From assembly GCF_003594915.1 (NCBI RefSeq), contig NZ_QZCS01000018.1, positions 1 through 64,000 on the forward strand: a stretch of DNA of 64,000 bases, in the 5' to 3' direction. Source of the stretch: Enterobacter chuandaensis (GTDB lineage: Bacteria; Pseudomonadota; Gammaproteobacteria; Enterobacterales; Enterobacteriaceae). The notes beneath the pieces were generated by a model. The model ran no database searches. It saw only the letters and a list, made by a program, of their open reading frames with translations, and had not been told where the DNA came from. Below, piece after piece: positions 34,603 to 44,670 of the stretch; the stretch's first letter is position 1; every line of letters begins with the position of its first letter. A program made the translations under genes and the position numbers.

Positions 34603-35188
34603 TACGCAGTGCTTCCAGTAACAGTTTCAGCGCGCGTCCACGGTGGGATATCGCGCTTTTCTCTTCGCGGGTCAGTTCCGCAGCGGTTTTGCCCTCGGTC
34701 GGGACAAAGAAAATCGGATCGTAGCCAAAGCCGCCGTTGCCCGCCGCTTCACGGGTAATTACGCCCGGCCAGCTGCCGTGGCAGACGATCGGCGTCGGGT
34801 CTTCCGCGTGACGCATATAAACCAGCACGCAGTGGAACTGCGCGGTGCGCTGTTCATCCGGTACATCTTTCAGAGCGACAAGCAGCTTTTCCAGATTCTG
34901 CTGGTCGGTAGCGTCCACGCCGGAGTAGCGCGCGGAGTAAATCCCCGGCGCACCGCCGAGAAAATCCACGGCCAGGCCGGAGTCATCGGCAATCGCTGGC
35001 AGGCCGGTAATCTGCGCAGCGTGGCGCGCTTTCAGGATCGCGTTTTCGATAAACGTCAGCCCCGTCTCTTCGGCGGACTCCACGCCAAGATCGGTCTGAG
35101 CCACCACGTCCAGCCCAAAATCATTTAATAGCGAGGCCAGCTCGCGCACTTTACCGGCGTTACCGGTCGCGAGAACAACTTTCTGCAT
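34595..35188 (-). CDS. rdgB: dITP/XTP pyrophosphatase
   Basis: 197 aa, E. coli length. Motifs: [17 protein letters not shown] (substrate binding), [40 protein letters not shown] (catalytic Asp), [19 protein letters not shown] and [10 protein letters not shown]. It hydrolyses dITP, dXTP and dHAPTP so they are not built into DNA. In the yggS-yggT-yggU-rdgB-hemW gene run. Confidence 0.97.
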   Translation of the reverse strand: MQKVVLATGNAGKVRELASLLNDFGLDVVAQTDLGVESAEETGLTFIENAILKARHAAQITGLPAIADDSGLAVDFLGGAPGIYSARYSGVDATDQQNLEKLLVALKDVPDEQRTAQFHCVLVYMRHAEDPTPIVCHGSWPGVITREAAGNGGFGYDPIFFVPTEGKTAAELTREEKSAISHRGRALKLLLEALRNG

Positions 35189-35191
35189 GGT

Positions 35192-35488
35192 TTAGTCCTG
35201 TTCTGTCAGAGCCGCGACTTCCGTCGGGATAGATTGCGGATTAAGGATTTTTACCTGTTTATGCCGCCCAAGTTCACCTTTTTCAATAATGACCTGGCTT
35301 TTGGCGACGCGAAACTGTTTTGCCAGATATTTGGTCAGATGCGCGTTCGCCTGACCATCGACCGGCGGGGCGGTGATGGCGACTTTTAGCTCGTCGCCAT
35401 GCAGCCCAACAATACTGTCACGGCTGGCTTTCGGCTGAATATACAGCCGTAAAACCAGCCCGTCGGCGCAGATGCTTACTGCACTCAT
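35192..35488 (-). CDS. yggU: DUF167 family protein YggU
   Basis: 98 aa from ATG 35488 ([20 protein letters not shown]), whose ATG overlaps the yggT stop (ATGA). The DUF167 core [39 protein letters not shown], then [19 protein letters not shown]. Small soluble protein of unknown function. An in-frame ATG 35500 would sit inside yggT and is less likely. Confidence 0.93.
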   Translation of the reverse strand: MSAVSICADGLVLRLYIQPKASRDSIVGLHGDELKVAITAPPVDGQANAHLTKYLAKQFRVAKSQVIIEKGELGRHKQVKILNPQSIPTEVAALTEQD

Positions 35489-36051
35489 AGCGCCATCCAC
35501 AGCCCCGGCAGCAGCATATCGCCCGTAGACTGTAACAGCTCAGCGATCCCCATGTTGACCACATAAAGCAGCAGCACCAGGATCATCGGGGAGAAGTCGA
35601 TGCCGCCCATGGACGGAAGCAGGTTACGGATCGGACGCAGCAGCGGCTCGGCCAGCTGAATCAAGGCGTACTCCACCGGGCTACGTCCCTGGCTCACCCA
35701 GCTCATGATCGCCATAACCAGCAGCACCCAGAAGATCAGCAAACCGACGGTTTTGATCAGAATCAGGATGGCGGCAATCCAGATAATCGGCTGGAAGGTG
35801 ATAACCATAAACAGCACGATGGCTTTGAGCACGCTCAGAATAAACGCCACCAGCAGCGAAGCGCTGTCGATGGGGCCCATGGCCGGGATAATACGGCGCA
35901 GCGGTCCGACAACAGGCTGCGTGATTTTCACGACAAACTGCGAGAACGGATTGTAAAAGTCACAGCGGGCCCACTGCATCCAGACGCGCAGCAAAAGCGC
36001 CATCGTATACAGTTCAAGCACTGTTGAGAGCAGGAAAGTCAACGTCTTCAT
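35485..36051 (-). CDS. yggT: YggT family inner-membrane protein
   Basis: 188 aa with two YGGT repeats, each a helix pair: residues 1-85 ([40 protein letters not shown]) and 95-188 ([40 protein letters not shown]). The LxPIRxxLPxxxGxDFSP pattern is the family hallmark. Implicated elsewhere in osmotic shock and in membrane organisation; role here not shown. It follows yggS by 21 bases. Confidence 0.94.
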   Translation of the reverse strand: MKTLTFLLSTVLELYTMALLLRVWMQWARCDFYNPFSQFVVKITQPVVGPLRRIIPAMGPIDSASLLVAFILSVLKAIVLFMVITFQPIIWIAAILILIKTVGLLIFWVLLVMAIMSWVSQGRSPVEYALIQLAEPLLRPIRNLLPSMGGIDFSPMILVLLLYVVNMGIAELLQSTGDMLLPGLWMAL

Positions 36052-36072
36052 GGCGTTCCTCAGGTTTCCTTA

Positions 36073-36774
36073 TTATTTTGAGTAGTCGCGCGCACCGAAA
36101 ATGGCGGTACCGATGCGCACCATAGTGCTGCCTGCCGCGATGGCGGCTTCCATATCATCCGACATGCCCAGTGAAAGCGTGTCTACCGTTTCATAGCGCG
36201 CTTTAAGCGCCTCAAATGCTACAGCCATTTGCTGTGCCACGGCAAACTGCCTTTCATAACTTGACTCAGGCGCCGGAATGGCCATCAGCCCGCGCAGGGT
36301 TAAGCGCGGCAGGGCGGCCACCTCTGCGGCCAGCGCATCCAGTTCGCTCAGCGCAATGCCGGACTTGCTGTTTTCATCGCTGATGTTGACCTGGATAAGC
36401 ACGTTAAGCGCTGGCATTTCAGCCGGACGCTGGTCATTCAGACGGGAAGCAATACGCAGACGGTCGATGGTATGGCACCAGTCGAAGTGCTCTGCCACCA
36501 GACGGCTTTTGTTCGACTGCAGCGGGCCAATAAAGTGCCATTGCAGATCGGACGTCCCCTGTTCCTGGAAGTCGCGAATTTTATCCACGCCTTCCTGCAC
36601 GTAGTTTTCACCAAACGCCCGCTGGCCTGCAGCAATGGCTTCTGCGATGGCGCTCGCAGGCTTGGTTTTACTGACTGCAAGCAATGTAATTTCTTCTGAA
36701 GCACGGCCGCAACGTGTTGCAGCGGCTGAGATTTTGTCCCGGACCTGTGCCAGGTTATGCGCAATGTCGTTCAT
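36073..36774 (-). CDS. yggS: PLP homeostasis protein (YggS/PROSC)
   Basis: 233 aa TIM-barrel like alanine racemase N domain. The PLP lysine is in LLAVSKTKPASAIAEAIAAG, with FGENYVQEGVDKIRDF, WHFIGPLQSNKSRLVAEHFD, LRGLMAIPAPES and LSLGMSDDMEAAIAAGSTMV (phosphate binding). It binds pyridoxal phosphate and keeps PLP and amino/keto-acid pools balanced. Divergent from yggR. Confidence 0.96.
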   Translation of the reverse strand: MNDIAHNLAQVRDKISAAATRCGRASEEITLLAVSKTKPASAIAEAIAAGQRAFGENYVQEGVDKIRDFQEQGTSDLQWHFIGPLQSNKSRLVAEHFDWCHTIDRLRIASRLNDQRPAEMPALNVLIQVNISDENSKSGIALSELDALAAEVAALPRLTLRGLMAIPAPESSYERQFAVAQQMAVAFEALKARYETVDTLSLGMSDDMEAAIAAGSTMVRIGTAIFGARDYSK

Positions 36775-36791
36775 TTTCCGAGGAGTAGTCT

Positions 36792-37772
36792 ATGGATGTG
36801 GAAGAAATTGTGGCCCTTAGTGTAAAGCATAACGTCTCCGATCTACACCTGTGCAGTGATTCACCACCTCGCTGGCGCAGGCTAGGCCGCCTTGAACCGG
36901 CCCCGTTTCCGCCGCCTGACGTCGGGGCGTTGCTAAAAGCGTGGCTGAACGACGAGCAGCAGGGAGCCTGGTGGGCAAACGGGCAGGTCGATTTTGCCGT
37001 GACGGTCGCAGGAAACCAGCGTCTGCGCGGCAGTGCGTTTAAGCAGATGAAGGGCGTCTCCGTTACCCTGCGCCTGTTGCCGCGTTCCTGTCCGCAGCTC
37101 GCTTCGCTGGGTGTGCCGCGGGCGCTTCCCGAACTGTTATCCAGTGACAACGGGTTGATTCTGGTGACGGGGGCCACCGGCAGTGGTAAATCCACCACGC
37201 TGGCTGCGATGGTCGATTTTCTCAACCGCCAGACTGACGGCCATATCCTCACGCTCGAAGATCCGGTGGAGTTTATGTACCAGAGTGAACGTTGCCTGAT
37301 TCAGCAGCGCGAGATTGGGCAACACAGCCCGTCCTTTGCCGAGGCGCTGCGCGGCGCATTACGCGAGGATCCGGACGTTATTTTGCTGGGAGAGCTGCGC
37401 GACAGCGAAACGATCCGCCTGGCGCTGACGGCGGCGGAGACCGGGCATCTGGTGCTGGCGACGCTGCACACGCGTGGGGCAGCGCAGGCAATTGAACGGC
37501 TGGTCGATACGTTCCCGGCGCAGGAGAAAGAGCCGGTGCGTAACCAGCTGGCCGGCAGCCTGAGGGCGGTGCTGGCGCAAAAGCTGCTTCCCGATCTCCA
37601 GGGCGGGCGCGTCGCGCTATATGAACTGCTGGTGAACACCGCTGCGGCGGCGAATCTGATTCGTGAAGGGAAGACGTGGCAACTGCCCGGCATCATTCAA
37701 ACCGGCCAGCAGGCGGGCATGCAGAACTTTGACCAGAGCCTGGCGGAGAGACGGGCGCAGGGGCGGCTGTAG
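36792..37772 (+). CDS. yggR: PilT-like type IV pilus retraction ATPase (YggR)
   Basis: 326 aa of the PilT/PilU group. Walker A GLILVTGATGSGKSTTLAAM, Asp box ILTLEDPVEFMYQ, Walker B ALREDPDVILLGELRDSETI and His box TGHLVLATLHTRGAAQAIER. Such ATPases power pilus retraction; no other pilus genes are nearby, as in E. coli. Shorter N-terminal PAS-like domain begins MDVEEIVALSVKHNVSDLHL. Confidence 0.93.
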   Translation: MDVEEIVALSVKHNVSDLHLCSDSPPRWRRLGRLEPAPFPPPDVGALLKAWLNDEQQGAWWANGQVDFAVTVAGNQRLRGSAFKQMKGVSVTLRLLPRSCPQLASLGVPRALPELLSSDNGLILVTGATGSGKSTTLAAMVDFLNRQTDGHILTLEDPVEFMYQSERCLIQQREIGQHSPSFAEALRGALREDPDVILLGELRDSETIRLALTAAETGHLVLATLHTRGAAQAIERLVDTFPAQEKEPVRNQLAGSLRAVLAQKLLPDLQGGRVALYELLVNTAAAANLIREGKTWQLPGIIQTGQQAGMQNFDQSLAERRAQGRL

Positions 37773-37782
37773 GCCCCTGCGT

Positions 37783-38199
37783 TTAAAAGCCCTGTTCGAA
37801 ATAGCTTTCGAGGATGATGACGGCTGAAGCGGAGTCCACGCTGCCCTTGTTGAGCGCCCGGAACCCGCCGTGCTCGAACAGGCCCGCACGCGCTTCGACG
37901 GTGCTGAGACGCTCGTCGTGAAGCTTCACGGAGACGCCAAAACGTCCATGGATTTTATTGGCGAACTTACGCGCCCGGGCAGTAAGCGGCTGTTCCGTGC
38001 CGTCCATGTTCAGCGGCAGCCCAACGATAACGTCATCCGGCTGCCACTCTTTGAGCAAGCGCTCAATAAGGTTCCAGTCTGGCGTGCCGTCGTTGGCCTT
38101 CAGGGCCGTGAGCGGACGCGCGGTACCGGTGATGCGCTGGCCCACGGCGACGCCGATGCTTTTGGTGCCAAAATCGAAGGCCAGCAGTGTTCCGCTCAT
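37783..38199 (-). CDS. yqgF: Holliday junction resolvase-like RuvX/YqgF
   Basis: 138 aa, E. coli length. RNase H-like fold: [20 protein letters not shown] (first Asp), [40 protein letters not shown] (Glu) and [17 protein letters not shown] (last Asp). Linked to pre-16S rRNA 5' end processing and to junction resolution. The ATG shares a base with the yqgE stop. Confidence 0.95.
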   Translation of the reverse strand: MSGTLLAFDFGTKSIGVAVGQRITGTARPLTALKANDGTPDWNLIERLLKEWQPDDVIVGLPLNMDGTEQPLTARARKFANKIHGRFGVSVKLHDERLSTVEARAGLFEHGGFRALNKGSVDSASAVIILESYFEQGF

Positions 38200-38759
38200 C
38201 AGGCGTGCCCCGCTACGCCAGGCATTGTCAGGATATCGATGCCAATCAGCTTTGCCGCGTCACGCCAGCGATCGGCAATCGGGGTTTTAAACAGAATATT
38301 CATGTCCGCAGGTGCGGTAAGCCAGGCATTATCGAGGATCTCTTGCTCAAGCTGGCCTTTCTCCCACGACGAATAGCCCAGCGCCACCAGCACTTCCGAA
38401 GGCTGCTCAGCGGTGCCCAGCGTTTCCAGCACGTCGCGCGAGGTGGTGATCACGGTGTTGTCGGAGATGCGAATACTGGAAGAGAATACCGGCGGGGTAT
38501 GCAGGATAAAGCCGCGATCTTCGGCAAGAGGTCCACCCAGCATCACCGGTTTATCAAGCCGGATTTCCGGCAGGCGCGCTTCAGCCGGGATTTTCAGCTT
38601 GTCCAGAATCCCTTCAACCTGCAGGTTTTCCAGCGGTTTGTTGATGATAATACCCATCGCGCCGTCTTCATTGTATTCACAAATATAAACCACGGCGCGG
38701 CGAAAAATCGGATCCTGGAGAGCAGGCATGGCAATAAGAAAGTGATGCTGTAAATTCAT
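38199..38759 (-). CDS. yqgE: UPF0301 protein YqgE (AlgH family)
   Basis: 186 aa. [58 protein letters not shown] and [20 protein letters not shown] are the AlgH family blocks. Function unclear; conserved upstream of yqgF in enterics, possibly coupled to it. Confidence 0.95.
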   Translation of the reverse strand: MNLQHHFLIAMPALQDPIFRRAVVYICEYNEDGAMGIIINKPLENLQVEGILDKLKIPAEARLPEIRLDKPVMLGGPLAEDRGFILHTPPVFSSSIRISDNTVITTSRDVLETLGTAEQPSEVLVALGYSSWEKGQLEQEILDNAWLTAPADMNILFKTPIADRWRDAAKLIGIDILTMPGVAGHA

Positions 38760-38833
38760 TGTCAGAGGTACTGTTTCCTGGTTTAAAAAGCGACAGCGCC
38801 CAGTATGGAGATAAACACAGGCGCTGTCACAGG

Positions 38834-39781
38834 TTATTTCTGTAAACGTTTTTCGATAGCGTCCATCAGCATTCCGGTGATCGAGATCGGGAACTCCGCC
38901 TCAATTTCGCGAATGCAGGTTGGGCTGGTGACGTTCACTTCAGTCAGGCGATCGCCGATGATATCCAGGCCAACGAAGATCAAGCCTTTGGCTTTCAGCG
39001 TTGGGCCGACGCGGCGGGCAATTTCCCAGTCGCTTTCGGTCAGCGGACGCGGTTCACCACGGCCACCGGCCGCCAGGTTACCGCGCGTTTCGCCACCCTG
39101 CGGAATACGCGCCAGGCAGTAAGGAACCGGCTCGCCATCCACGACCAGCACGCGTTTGTCGCCGTCTTTGATCGCCGGAATATAGTTCTGCGCCATGCAG
39201 TAGCGCGTGCCCAGCTCGGTCAGCGTTTCGGCGATCACGCCAATGTTCGGGTCGCCCTCTTTCACGCGGAAAATAGACGCACCGCCCATGCCGTCCAGCG
39301 GCTTCATGATGATATCGCCGTGCTTCTGCCAGAATTCTTTCAGCTGCGCTTTGCTGCGGGTCACCAGCGTTTCCGGCGTCAGGTCAGAGAACCAGGCGGT
39401 GTAGAGCTTCTCGTTACAGTCGCGCAGGCTCTGCGGCTTGTTGACGATCAGCGTCCCTTTCTCTTCTGCACGTTCAAGGATATAGGTGCTATAGATGTAT
39501 TCGGTGTCGAACGGCGGGTCTTTACGCATCAGGATAACGTTGAGGTCGGCCAGGGCAATGTCCTGCTCGGTGCCGAATTCGTACCATTTGTCGTAGTTCT
39601 GCTCGACGTTAACGATGCGGGTGCGTGCGCGGGCTTCACCGTTGATCAGGTAAAGATCGTTCATCTCCATATAGTGGAGTTCATAACCGCGACGCTGCGC
39701 TTCCAGCAGCATGGCGAAGCTGGAATCTTTCTTGATGTTAATGTTTGCGATGGGATCCATCACGATGCCGAGCTTTATCAT
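38834..39781 (-). CDS. gshB: Glutathione synthetase
   Basis: 315-aa ATP-grasp enzyme joining gamma-glutamylcysteine to glycine. N-terminal [20 protein letters not shown], then [23 protein letters not shown]-grasp loops [17 protein letters not shown] and [20 protein letters not shown] (glycine-rich lid), and [20 protein letters not shown]. Follows rsmE by 19 bases and probably shares its transcript. Confidence 0.97.
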   Translation of the reverse strand: MIKLGIVMDPIANINIKKDSSFAMLLEAQRRGYELHYMEMNDLYLINGEARARTRIVNVEQNYDKWYEFGTEQDIALADLNVILMRKDPPFDTEYIYSTYILERAEEKGTLIVNKPQSLRDCNEKLYTAWFSDLTPETLVTRSKAQLKEFWQKHGDIIMKPLDGMGGASIFRVKEGDPNIGVIAETLTELGTRYCMAQNYIPAIKDGDKRVLVVDGEPVPYCLARIPQGGETRGNLAAGGRGEPRPLTESDWEIARRVGPTLKAKGLIFVGLDIIGDRLTEVNVTSPTCIREIEAEFPISITGMLMDAIEKRLQK

Positions 39782-39800
39782 GTTCTTCTCCGTTTATACT

Positions 39801-40532
39801 TCAACCCAGATCGCCAAACCGTACCTGTAGCGCGGTAATGGCCGTGAGTGCCGTTGTCTCAGTGCGCAGAACGCGAGGTCCCAACAGAATATCAGTAAAC
39901 TGGTAACGCGCCGTCATGGCAATTTCGTCAGCCGACAGGCCGCCTTCCGGCCCAATCAGCAGGCGTACGCGCTCAACGGGCAGCGGCAGCGTATTGATGC
40001 TGGCGCTGGCGCGCGGATGAAGATTGAGCTTCAGCCCGCTATCCTCTTCTGCACACCAGTCCTCCAGCTCCATCGCCGGGCGGATCTCCGGAATACGGTT
40101 GCGGCCGCTCTGCTCGCAGGCCGCAATGGCGATTTTCTGCCACTGCTGGATCTTTTTGTTCAGACGTTCCGCATCCAGTTTAACGCCACAGCGCTCGGAA
40201 AAAAGTGGCGTAATGAGGCTTACACCCAGCTCTATGGATTTTTGAATGGTGAACTCCATCTTTTCCCCGCGCGACATCACCTGCCCAAGGTGGATATGCA
40301 GCGGCGATTCACGGTCGTCCACTTCACCGCGCAATACATTTACATGCACGCTTTTTTTATCCGCCCGCGTGATTTCCGCGTCGAAAACCTGATTAGAGCC
40401 GTCGAACAGCTGGATGGCCTGGCCTGCGCCCATGCGCAGCACGCGGCCAACGTGGTTAGCGGCATCGTCAGACAGGGCGATTTCGCGGCCTGCGGTAATC
40501 AGTTCAGGATGGTAAATGCGGGGAATGCGCAT
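39801..40532 (-). CDS. rsmE: 16S rRNA (uracil1498-N3)-methyltransferase
   Basis: 243 aa from ATG 40532 ([20 protein letters not shown]), as in E. coli. PUA-like N-terminal domain, then the SPOUT knot domain: [53 protein letters not shown] and [16 protein letters not shown] (SAM-binding knot). Methylates U1498 of 16S rRNA. Confidence 0.96.
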   Translation of the reverse strand: MRIPRIYHPELITAGREIALSDDAANHVGRVLRMGAGQAIQLFDGSNQVFDAEITRADKKSVHVNVLRGEVDDRESPLHIHLGQVMSRGEKMEFTIQKSIELGVSLITPLFSERCGVKLDAERLNKKIQQWQKIAIAACEQSGRNRIPEIRPAMELEDWCAEEDSGLKLNLHPRASASINTLPLPVERVRLLIGPEGGLSADEIAMTARYQFTDILLGPRVLRTETTALTAITALQVRFGDLG

Positions 40533-40583
40533 AGTCAGAAATTCCATGTGTCATGCGATATAAGCGAATGGCCGTAGTGTAGG

Positions 40584-41291
40584 TTAGCTCTTTTGCGCCT
40601 GGCAAGCCCGCTGGACGTAAGGGTTATGATTCCCCTGGACTCTGGCGATACGTTCGTCGCGCTGGCATTCCCATTCCGTTACCGGATACTGCTTATCCCA
40701 GGCATTGAACAGCTGCGTCTGCTGGCGTGAAAGGTTGAGGTCATAACGGTCACGCATGTAGAAGTAGGTGCGGGCGATGCTGCCGCGCGCGCGGGCAGGG
40801 GGCTCGGCGACTTTCTCTTTGAAATCCACCTTCATGCCGCACTGGCCGTACTGGCCTTCGCCACCGTTCCACTGGCTGTACATGAAATTGCCGCGGTCGC
40901 CGTTCACTTCACCAACCGCAGGCTGCAGGTTATGCATGTCGCTTTCCATCTGGCGATAAACCGGATCTTTGGCGCAGTTTTTACGTCCGCCGTCCTGCCA
41001 GCACTGGCGCTGGTGACCAAACTGCCACGCCGGGACCACATGTTCCCACTCGATGCGGCTGGCGCGGTTCTCGTTTTTACGCACCTTATAGCCGCAGGAT
41101 TCGAGGTCAACGACCCCTTTTTTGCCCTGCCAGTTAATTTTACAGCCGCAGTAGAAATCGCCAGGTGCATCGGCGTTCACCTTCACGCCAGCGGCTTTAG
41201 CCTGAGAGAAACTGTTGATACCGTCGGCCAGAGCGTGGCCGGAGAGCGCCGTTGCCAGGAAGGCAACCGCGAGAGAAACATTACGGGACAT
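40584..41291 (-). CDS. endA: DNA-specific endonuclease I
   Basis: 235 aa periplasmic nuclease. Signal peptide about 1-22 ([18 protein letters not shown]), then [20 protein letters not shown], and the beta-beta-alpha metal motif [20 protein letters not shown] with the catalytic His, [20 protein letters not shown] (Asn ligand). Several cysteines for disulphides. Cuts double-stranded DNA in the periplasm. Confidence 0.97.
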   Translation of the reverse strand: MSRNVSLAVAFLATALSGHALADGINSFSQAKAAGVKVNADAPGDFYCGCKINWQGKKGVVDLESCGYKVRKNENRASRIEWEHVVPAWQFGHQRQCWQDGGRKNCAKDPVYRQMESDMHNLQPAVGEVNGDRGNFMYSQWNGGEGQYGQCGMKVDFKEKVAEPPARARGSIARTYFYMRDRYDLNLSRQQTQLFNAWDKQYPVTEWECQRDERIARVQGNHNPYVQRACQAQKS

Positions 41292-41384
41292 CTTACACTC
41301 CGTGTGAAACGAGCCCGCAACGTAACGAATGTTGTTCCCGTATGCAATCAGTCAGATCAGGAAAGTTCCTGAAAGTTCAGCTGA

Positions 41385-41882
41385 TTATTCCGCGACCAGC
41401 GGCTCGCCGCATTTCACGCAGCGGTAGGTGGCCTCGCCGCGCACCACGCGGTTATGGCGACGGACGGTCAACTGGTGCTGCTGGCACTGGCAGCGGTAGG
41501 GGAAGGTGTTACGGCGCACCGATTCCAGCTCAAACTGATGCGTGCGGCGGGCCGGCACCCCGAGCACTGCCTCCATCATCCACTTCCACTCTTTTCCGTG
41601 CGGCGCGACGCGGCCAAAGTGCTTCCACACCAGAAGGTGCGCCAGCTCGTGCGGTACGACCTCTTCAATAAATGCCTGCTGATTTTCCAGCATCAGCACC
41701 GGGTTCAGTCGGATCTCATACGATTCCAGCCAGGCGGTGCCCGCCGCGGTGCCGCGCTGCTGATAGACCAGCTTCGGTTCAGGATAGCTGCGGCCGAGCT
41801 TCAGGTTGGCCTGGGCGAGTTTTTCCCGCAGGCTGCGCATAACGGCTTGCTGAATGGCAATGGGGAGACGGGGAGCTTTCAT
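41385..41882 (-). CDS. sprT: SprT family zinc metalloprotease-like protein
   Basis: 165 aa. Zinc motif [20 protein letters not shown] (HExxH) with [20 protein letters not shown] before it, and a C-terminal zinc ribbon CQCQQHQL and CVKCGEP. The E. coli homologue SprT is named after a bolA regulation effect. Located before the AT-rich endonuclease insertion. Confidence 0.94.
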   Translation of the reverse strand: MKAPRLPIAIQQAVMRSLREKLAQANLKLGRSYPEPKLVYQQRGTAAGTAWLESYEIRLNPVLMLENQQAFIEEVVPHELAHLLVWKHFGRVAPHGKEWKWMMEAVLGVPARRTHQFELESVRRNTFPYRCQCQQHQLTVRRHNRVVRGEATYRCVKCGEPLVAE

Positions 41883-41971
41883 TTATGCATCATAAAACAG
41901 TGATCTAACTTTCGCAATTTACATACATTTAGATTTATCATCTTTATCTTCATCAGCTAAAGGTACTGTAA

Positions 41972-42840
41972 ATGAAAAATAATGGAAGAGATTATGAAGA
42001 GTTTGTTAAAAAAATTCATGTTATTTTGCTAAATTATGATGGTGAAAATTCAATAAGAAATATAAATATCGAGAAAAACAAAAAAATAGTTGATAGATGT
42101 GGTGTTGAAAGAGAATTTGATTTGTATTGGGAGTTTTCTTTGGGGGGTATCTATACAAAACAGTCATAGAATGTAAAGATTATAGCTCGTCCATATCGAT
42201 TGATAAAATTGATTCTTTTATTGGTAAATTACATGACATCCCAAATTTAAGAGGTATTTATGCAACCAAAACAGGTTATCAAAAAGGAGCAGAAGTAAAA
42301 GCTAAACAACATAATATAGATTTATTGGTGATCCGCGAAACAAATGATAGTGATTGGGTTGATGAAGATGGCGAACCATTTTTAAAAACAATCGTTTTTA
42401 AAATGAAAGCTATTACGCAGCCATCCGCAAGATCTTTTAATGTAATGATCGATAAAACTTGGTTTGATAGTCAAACAGACATTGATGAAGCACAGATAAA
42501 ACATTCATTATCTAGAATTCAAAATAATGAAGTTATTATACAAAATGATGACGAAAATAAGAACTACACCTTACAACATATTGGAGGGAGGATTATTGCT
42601 GCAAACCCAGAATTGCCTTATGGAAAGGGACAGTTCATTGAAAAGTTTGAAAATGGTTTTTTAATAGTTCCGAAGGATAATTTTAAAGTAAAAATAAAAG
42701 CTCTTATCGTGGATTATGTATTCACGAAACCAATTGAAAGTACTTTTGAAATTGACTTCGCTGAGCAAATTCTAGGTATTGTAATGAATTACCAAGATGG
42801 TACAAAAAAAACCATTTTAAAAAATGGAATGATTAAATAA
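41972..42840 (+). pseudogene. Mrr-like type IV restriction endonuclease, frame broken at G6
   Basis: Two frames together give about 289 residues of a Mrr_cat nuclease. Frame one (41972-42169) holds MKNNGRDYEEFVKKIHVILL and VEREFDLYWEFSLGG. After the G6 tract at 42142-42147 the second frame continues LYKTVIECKDYSSSISIDKI, then DSFIGKLHDIPNLRGIYATK and GYQKGAEVKAKQHNIDLLVI. The PD-(D/E)xK site is Asp in EFDLYWEF plus ECK. One extra G would restore the frame. Strongly AT-rich against its neighbours, so acquired by transfer. Either decayed or phase-variable. Confidence 0.75.
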
Positions 42841-42841
42841 T

Positions 42842-42880
42842 AACGCCGATGAAGGTTCTTTACGGATCTTCATCGGCGTT
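42842..42880 (-). terminator. galP terminator
   Basis: Long hairpin AACGCCGATGAAG (42842-42854) / CTTCATCGGCGTT (42868-42880), four bases beyond the galP stop on its 3' side. On the minus strand ATTATTTAAT follows. May also act on the endonuclease gene from the other side. Confidence 0.7.
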
Positions 42881-42883
42881 CAG

Positions 42884-44281
42884 TTAGTCGTGGGCGCCGA
42901 TTTCGCGCAGCGGACGACCTTTCATCAGGTTACGTTCAATATGTTCCAGCGAAACGTGCTTGGTTTCCGGAACCAGCCAGATGGTCAGCACAATAAAGAA
43001 GATATTCAGACCGGCGTAGACCCAGAAGGTGTTCGCGTTGCCCAGGGTATTGAGCATGGTCAGGAACGTTGCGCCGACGATCATGTTGGCAATCCAGTTG
43101 GTTGCGGTAGAGCAGGTGATACCAAAATCACGCCCTTTCAGCGGCTGGATCTCAGAGCACAGTACCCAAATCAGCGGACCGGCGCTCATCGCGAACCCGA
43201 CGATAAACATCAGCAGCATACCCACCGCGAAGTACTGGGCGGTTGGCGAGTGGATGCCCACATGCATCATCGTACCGAGAACGCCCATGCCCGCCGCCAT
43301 CACCAGGAAGCCCAGCGTCAGGGTTGGCTTACGGCCCCAACGGTCCACCAGACCGATGGCGATAAAGGTCGCCAGTACGTTAGTCAGACCGACGATAACG
43401 GTCCCCCACATCTGTTCGGTGGTGTTGGTGTAGCCCGCCAGTTCGAAGATTTTTGGCGCGTAGTACATGATGACGTTCATCCCGGTGAACTGCTGCATCA
43501 CCTGCAGCAGCACGCCGAGGAACACCGCGCGGCGGAAGTTGCTGTTCTCTTTAAACAGCGCCCAGCCGGACTGTTTTACCTTCAGGCTTTCGCGGATCTC
43601 ATCCAGCTCGTTTTTTGCCTCCGCGCTGGTATCACGCAGGCGGAGCAGAACGCGTTCGGCGTCATGGAAGCGGCGCTTCGCGGCAAACCAGCGCGGGCTG
43701 TCCGGCAGGAAGAAGACACCAATCAGCAGCAGAATGGCCGGGATGATGATCACGCCGAGCATCCAGCGCCATGCGCCGCTGTAGCTGAAGGCGGTATCAG
43801 ACAGGTACGCGCCGAGAATACCGATGGTGATCATCAGCTGGTACATGGAAATCATGCTGCCGCGGATTTTCTCCGGTGCAATTTCAGAGAGGTAGAGCGG
43901 GGCGGTGTATGACGCCACGCCCACTGCAAGGCCCAGCAGCACGCGGGAAAGGATCAGCACTTCAACGTTAGGTGCAGCAGCAGAGAAGAGTGAACCGGCG
44001 ACGAAGAGGATCGCGCCAATCATCAGGCTCTTTTTGCGTCCGAGCTTGAAGGAGAGCCAGCCGCTGCCGACGGCCCCAACGGCCGCACCGAACATCATGG
44101 AGCTGACCACCCATTCCTGGGTATGCGCGTTAATCTGGAATTCGTCTGCGATAAAGGGAAGGGCACCGGCAATAACGCCGATATCCAGGCCAAAGAGTAA
44201 TCCTGCCAGGGCGGCGAGGAAGCAGACGAAGAATGTCATCGCCTTGTTGGACGTACGCCCCTGTTTTTTATTGTCAGGCAT
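42884..44281 (-). CDS. galP: Galactose:H+ symporter
   Basis: 465-aa MFS sugar porter with 12 helices. Sugar porter signatures: [80 protein letters not shown] and [17 protein letters not shown]. Imports galactose, glucose and similar hexoses with protons. The upstream region has a perfect CRP site and two GalR-type operators, which supports assignment to galP rather than another sugar porter. Confidence 0.95.
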   Translation of the reverse strand: MPDNKKQGRTSNKAMTFFVCFLAALAGLLFGLDIGVIAGALPFIADEFQINAHTQEWVVSSMMFGAAVGAVGSGWLSFKLGRKKSLMIGAILFVAGSLFSAAAPNVEVLILSRVLLGLAVGVASYTAPLYLSEIAPEKIRGSMISMYQLMITIGILGAYLSDTAFSYSGAWRWMLGVIIIPAILLLIGVFFLPDSPRWFAAKRRFHDAERVLLRLRDTSAEAKNELDEIRESLKVKQSGWALFKENSNFRRAVFLGVLLQVMQQFTGMNVIMYYAPKIFELAGYTNTTEQMWGTVIVGLTNVLATFIAIGLVDRWGRKPTLTLGFLVMAAGMGVLGTMMHVGIHSPTAQYFAVGMLLMFIVGFAMSAGPLIWVLCSEIQPLKGRDFGITCSTATNWIANMIVGATFLTMLNTLGNANTFWVYAGLNIFFIVLTIWLVPETKHVSLEHIERNLMKGRPLREIGAHD

Positions 44282-44346
44282 TATGCCCTCCAGTTGGGTT
44301 ATCAGTTTTATTGATGTAAAGGGTAGGTGAGCGACCCGTAAAAATA

Positions 44347-44362
44347 TGTGAGATTAATCACA
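44347..44362 (-). promoter_or_regulatory. CRP site upstream of galP
   Basis: TGTGAGATTAATCACA, a perfect TGTGA-N6-TCACA palindrome 66 bases before the galP start; only four bases separate it from the adjoining GalR operator. Confidence 0.85.
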
Positions 44363-44365
44363 ATG

Positions 44366-44381
44366 GTGTAATCGGTTACAC
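44366..44381 (-). promoter_or_regulatory. GalR/GalS operator 1 of galP
   Basis: GTGTAATCGGTTACAC fits the GalR/GalS consensus GTGNAANCGNTTNCAC exactly and is symmetric except at the centre. Repression by GalR/GalS relieved by galactose is known for galP in E. coli. Confidence 0.87.
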
Positions 44382-44547
44382 TAACGTGAAACCGTAAAAA
44401 TTATTAAAGCTTTGAAAATATAGAGGTAAACGAGGTGATGCGCATCGCGTTTGTTTGAATTTCAGACTTAACTGAAAGGAAATGTAACAGCAGAAGAAAG
44501 GCGATCATGCAAAGAGAATATTCTGAAAGCGGGATATATCCGGCGCG

Positions 44548-44563
44548 GTGTAATCGGTTTCAA
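44548..44563 (-). promoter_or_regulatory. GalR/GalS operator 2 (upstream, imperfect)
   Basis: GTGTAATCGGTTTCAA matches the operator consensus at all but the last position of the conserved set; 182 bases from operator 1. Two operators so placed could allow DNA looping. Confidence 0.65.
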
Positions 44564-44568
44564 ACATT

Positions 44569-44620
44569 GCCGGGTGGTGGCACCCCGTAGGTCGGTTAAG
44601 GCGCAGCCGCCACCCGACAC
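44569..44620. repeat. REP element (family B) between galP and metK
   Basis: GCCGGGTGGTGGCACCCCGT then AGGTCGGTTAAGGCGCAGCC...CCACCCGACAC, a variant REP palindrome just beyond the metK terminator. Confidence 0.75.
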
Positions 44621-44622
44621 AA

Positions 44623-44650
44623 AAAAGGCCAGCCTGAAGGCTGGCCTTTT
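44623..44650 (-). terminator. metK terminator
   Basis: AAAAGGCCAGCC / GGCTGGCCTTTT hairpin with loop TGA; read leftward a TTTTTTG tract follows, 20 bases beyond the metK stop. Strong rho-independent form. Confidence 0.85.
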
Positions 44651-44670
44651 ATAAAGCAGCTGTCAGTCGA

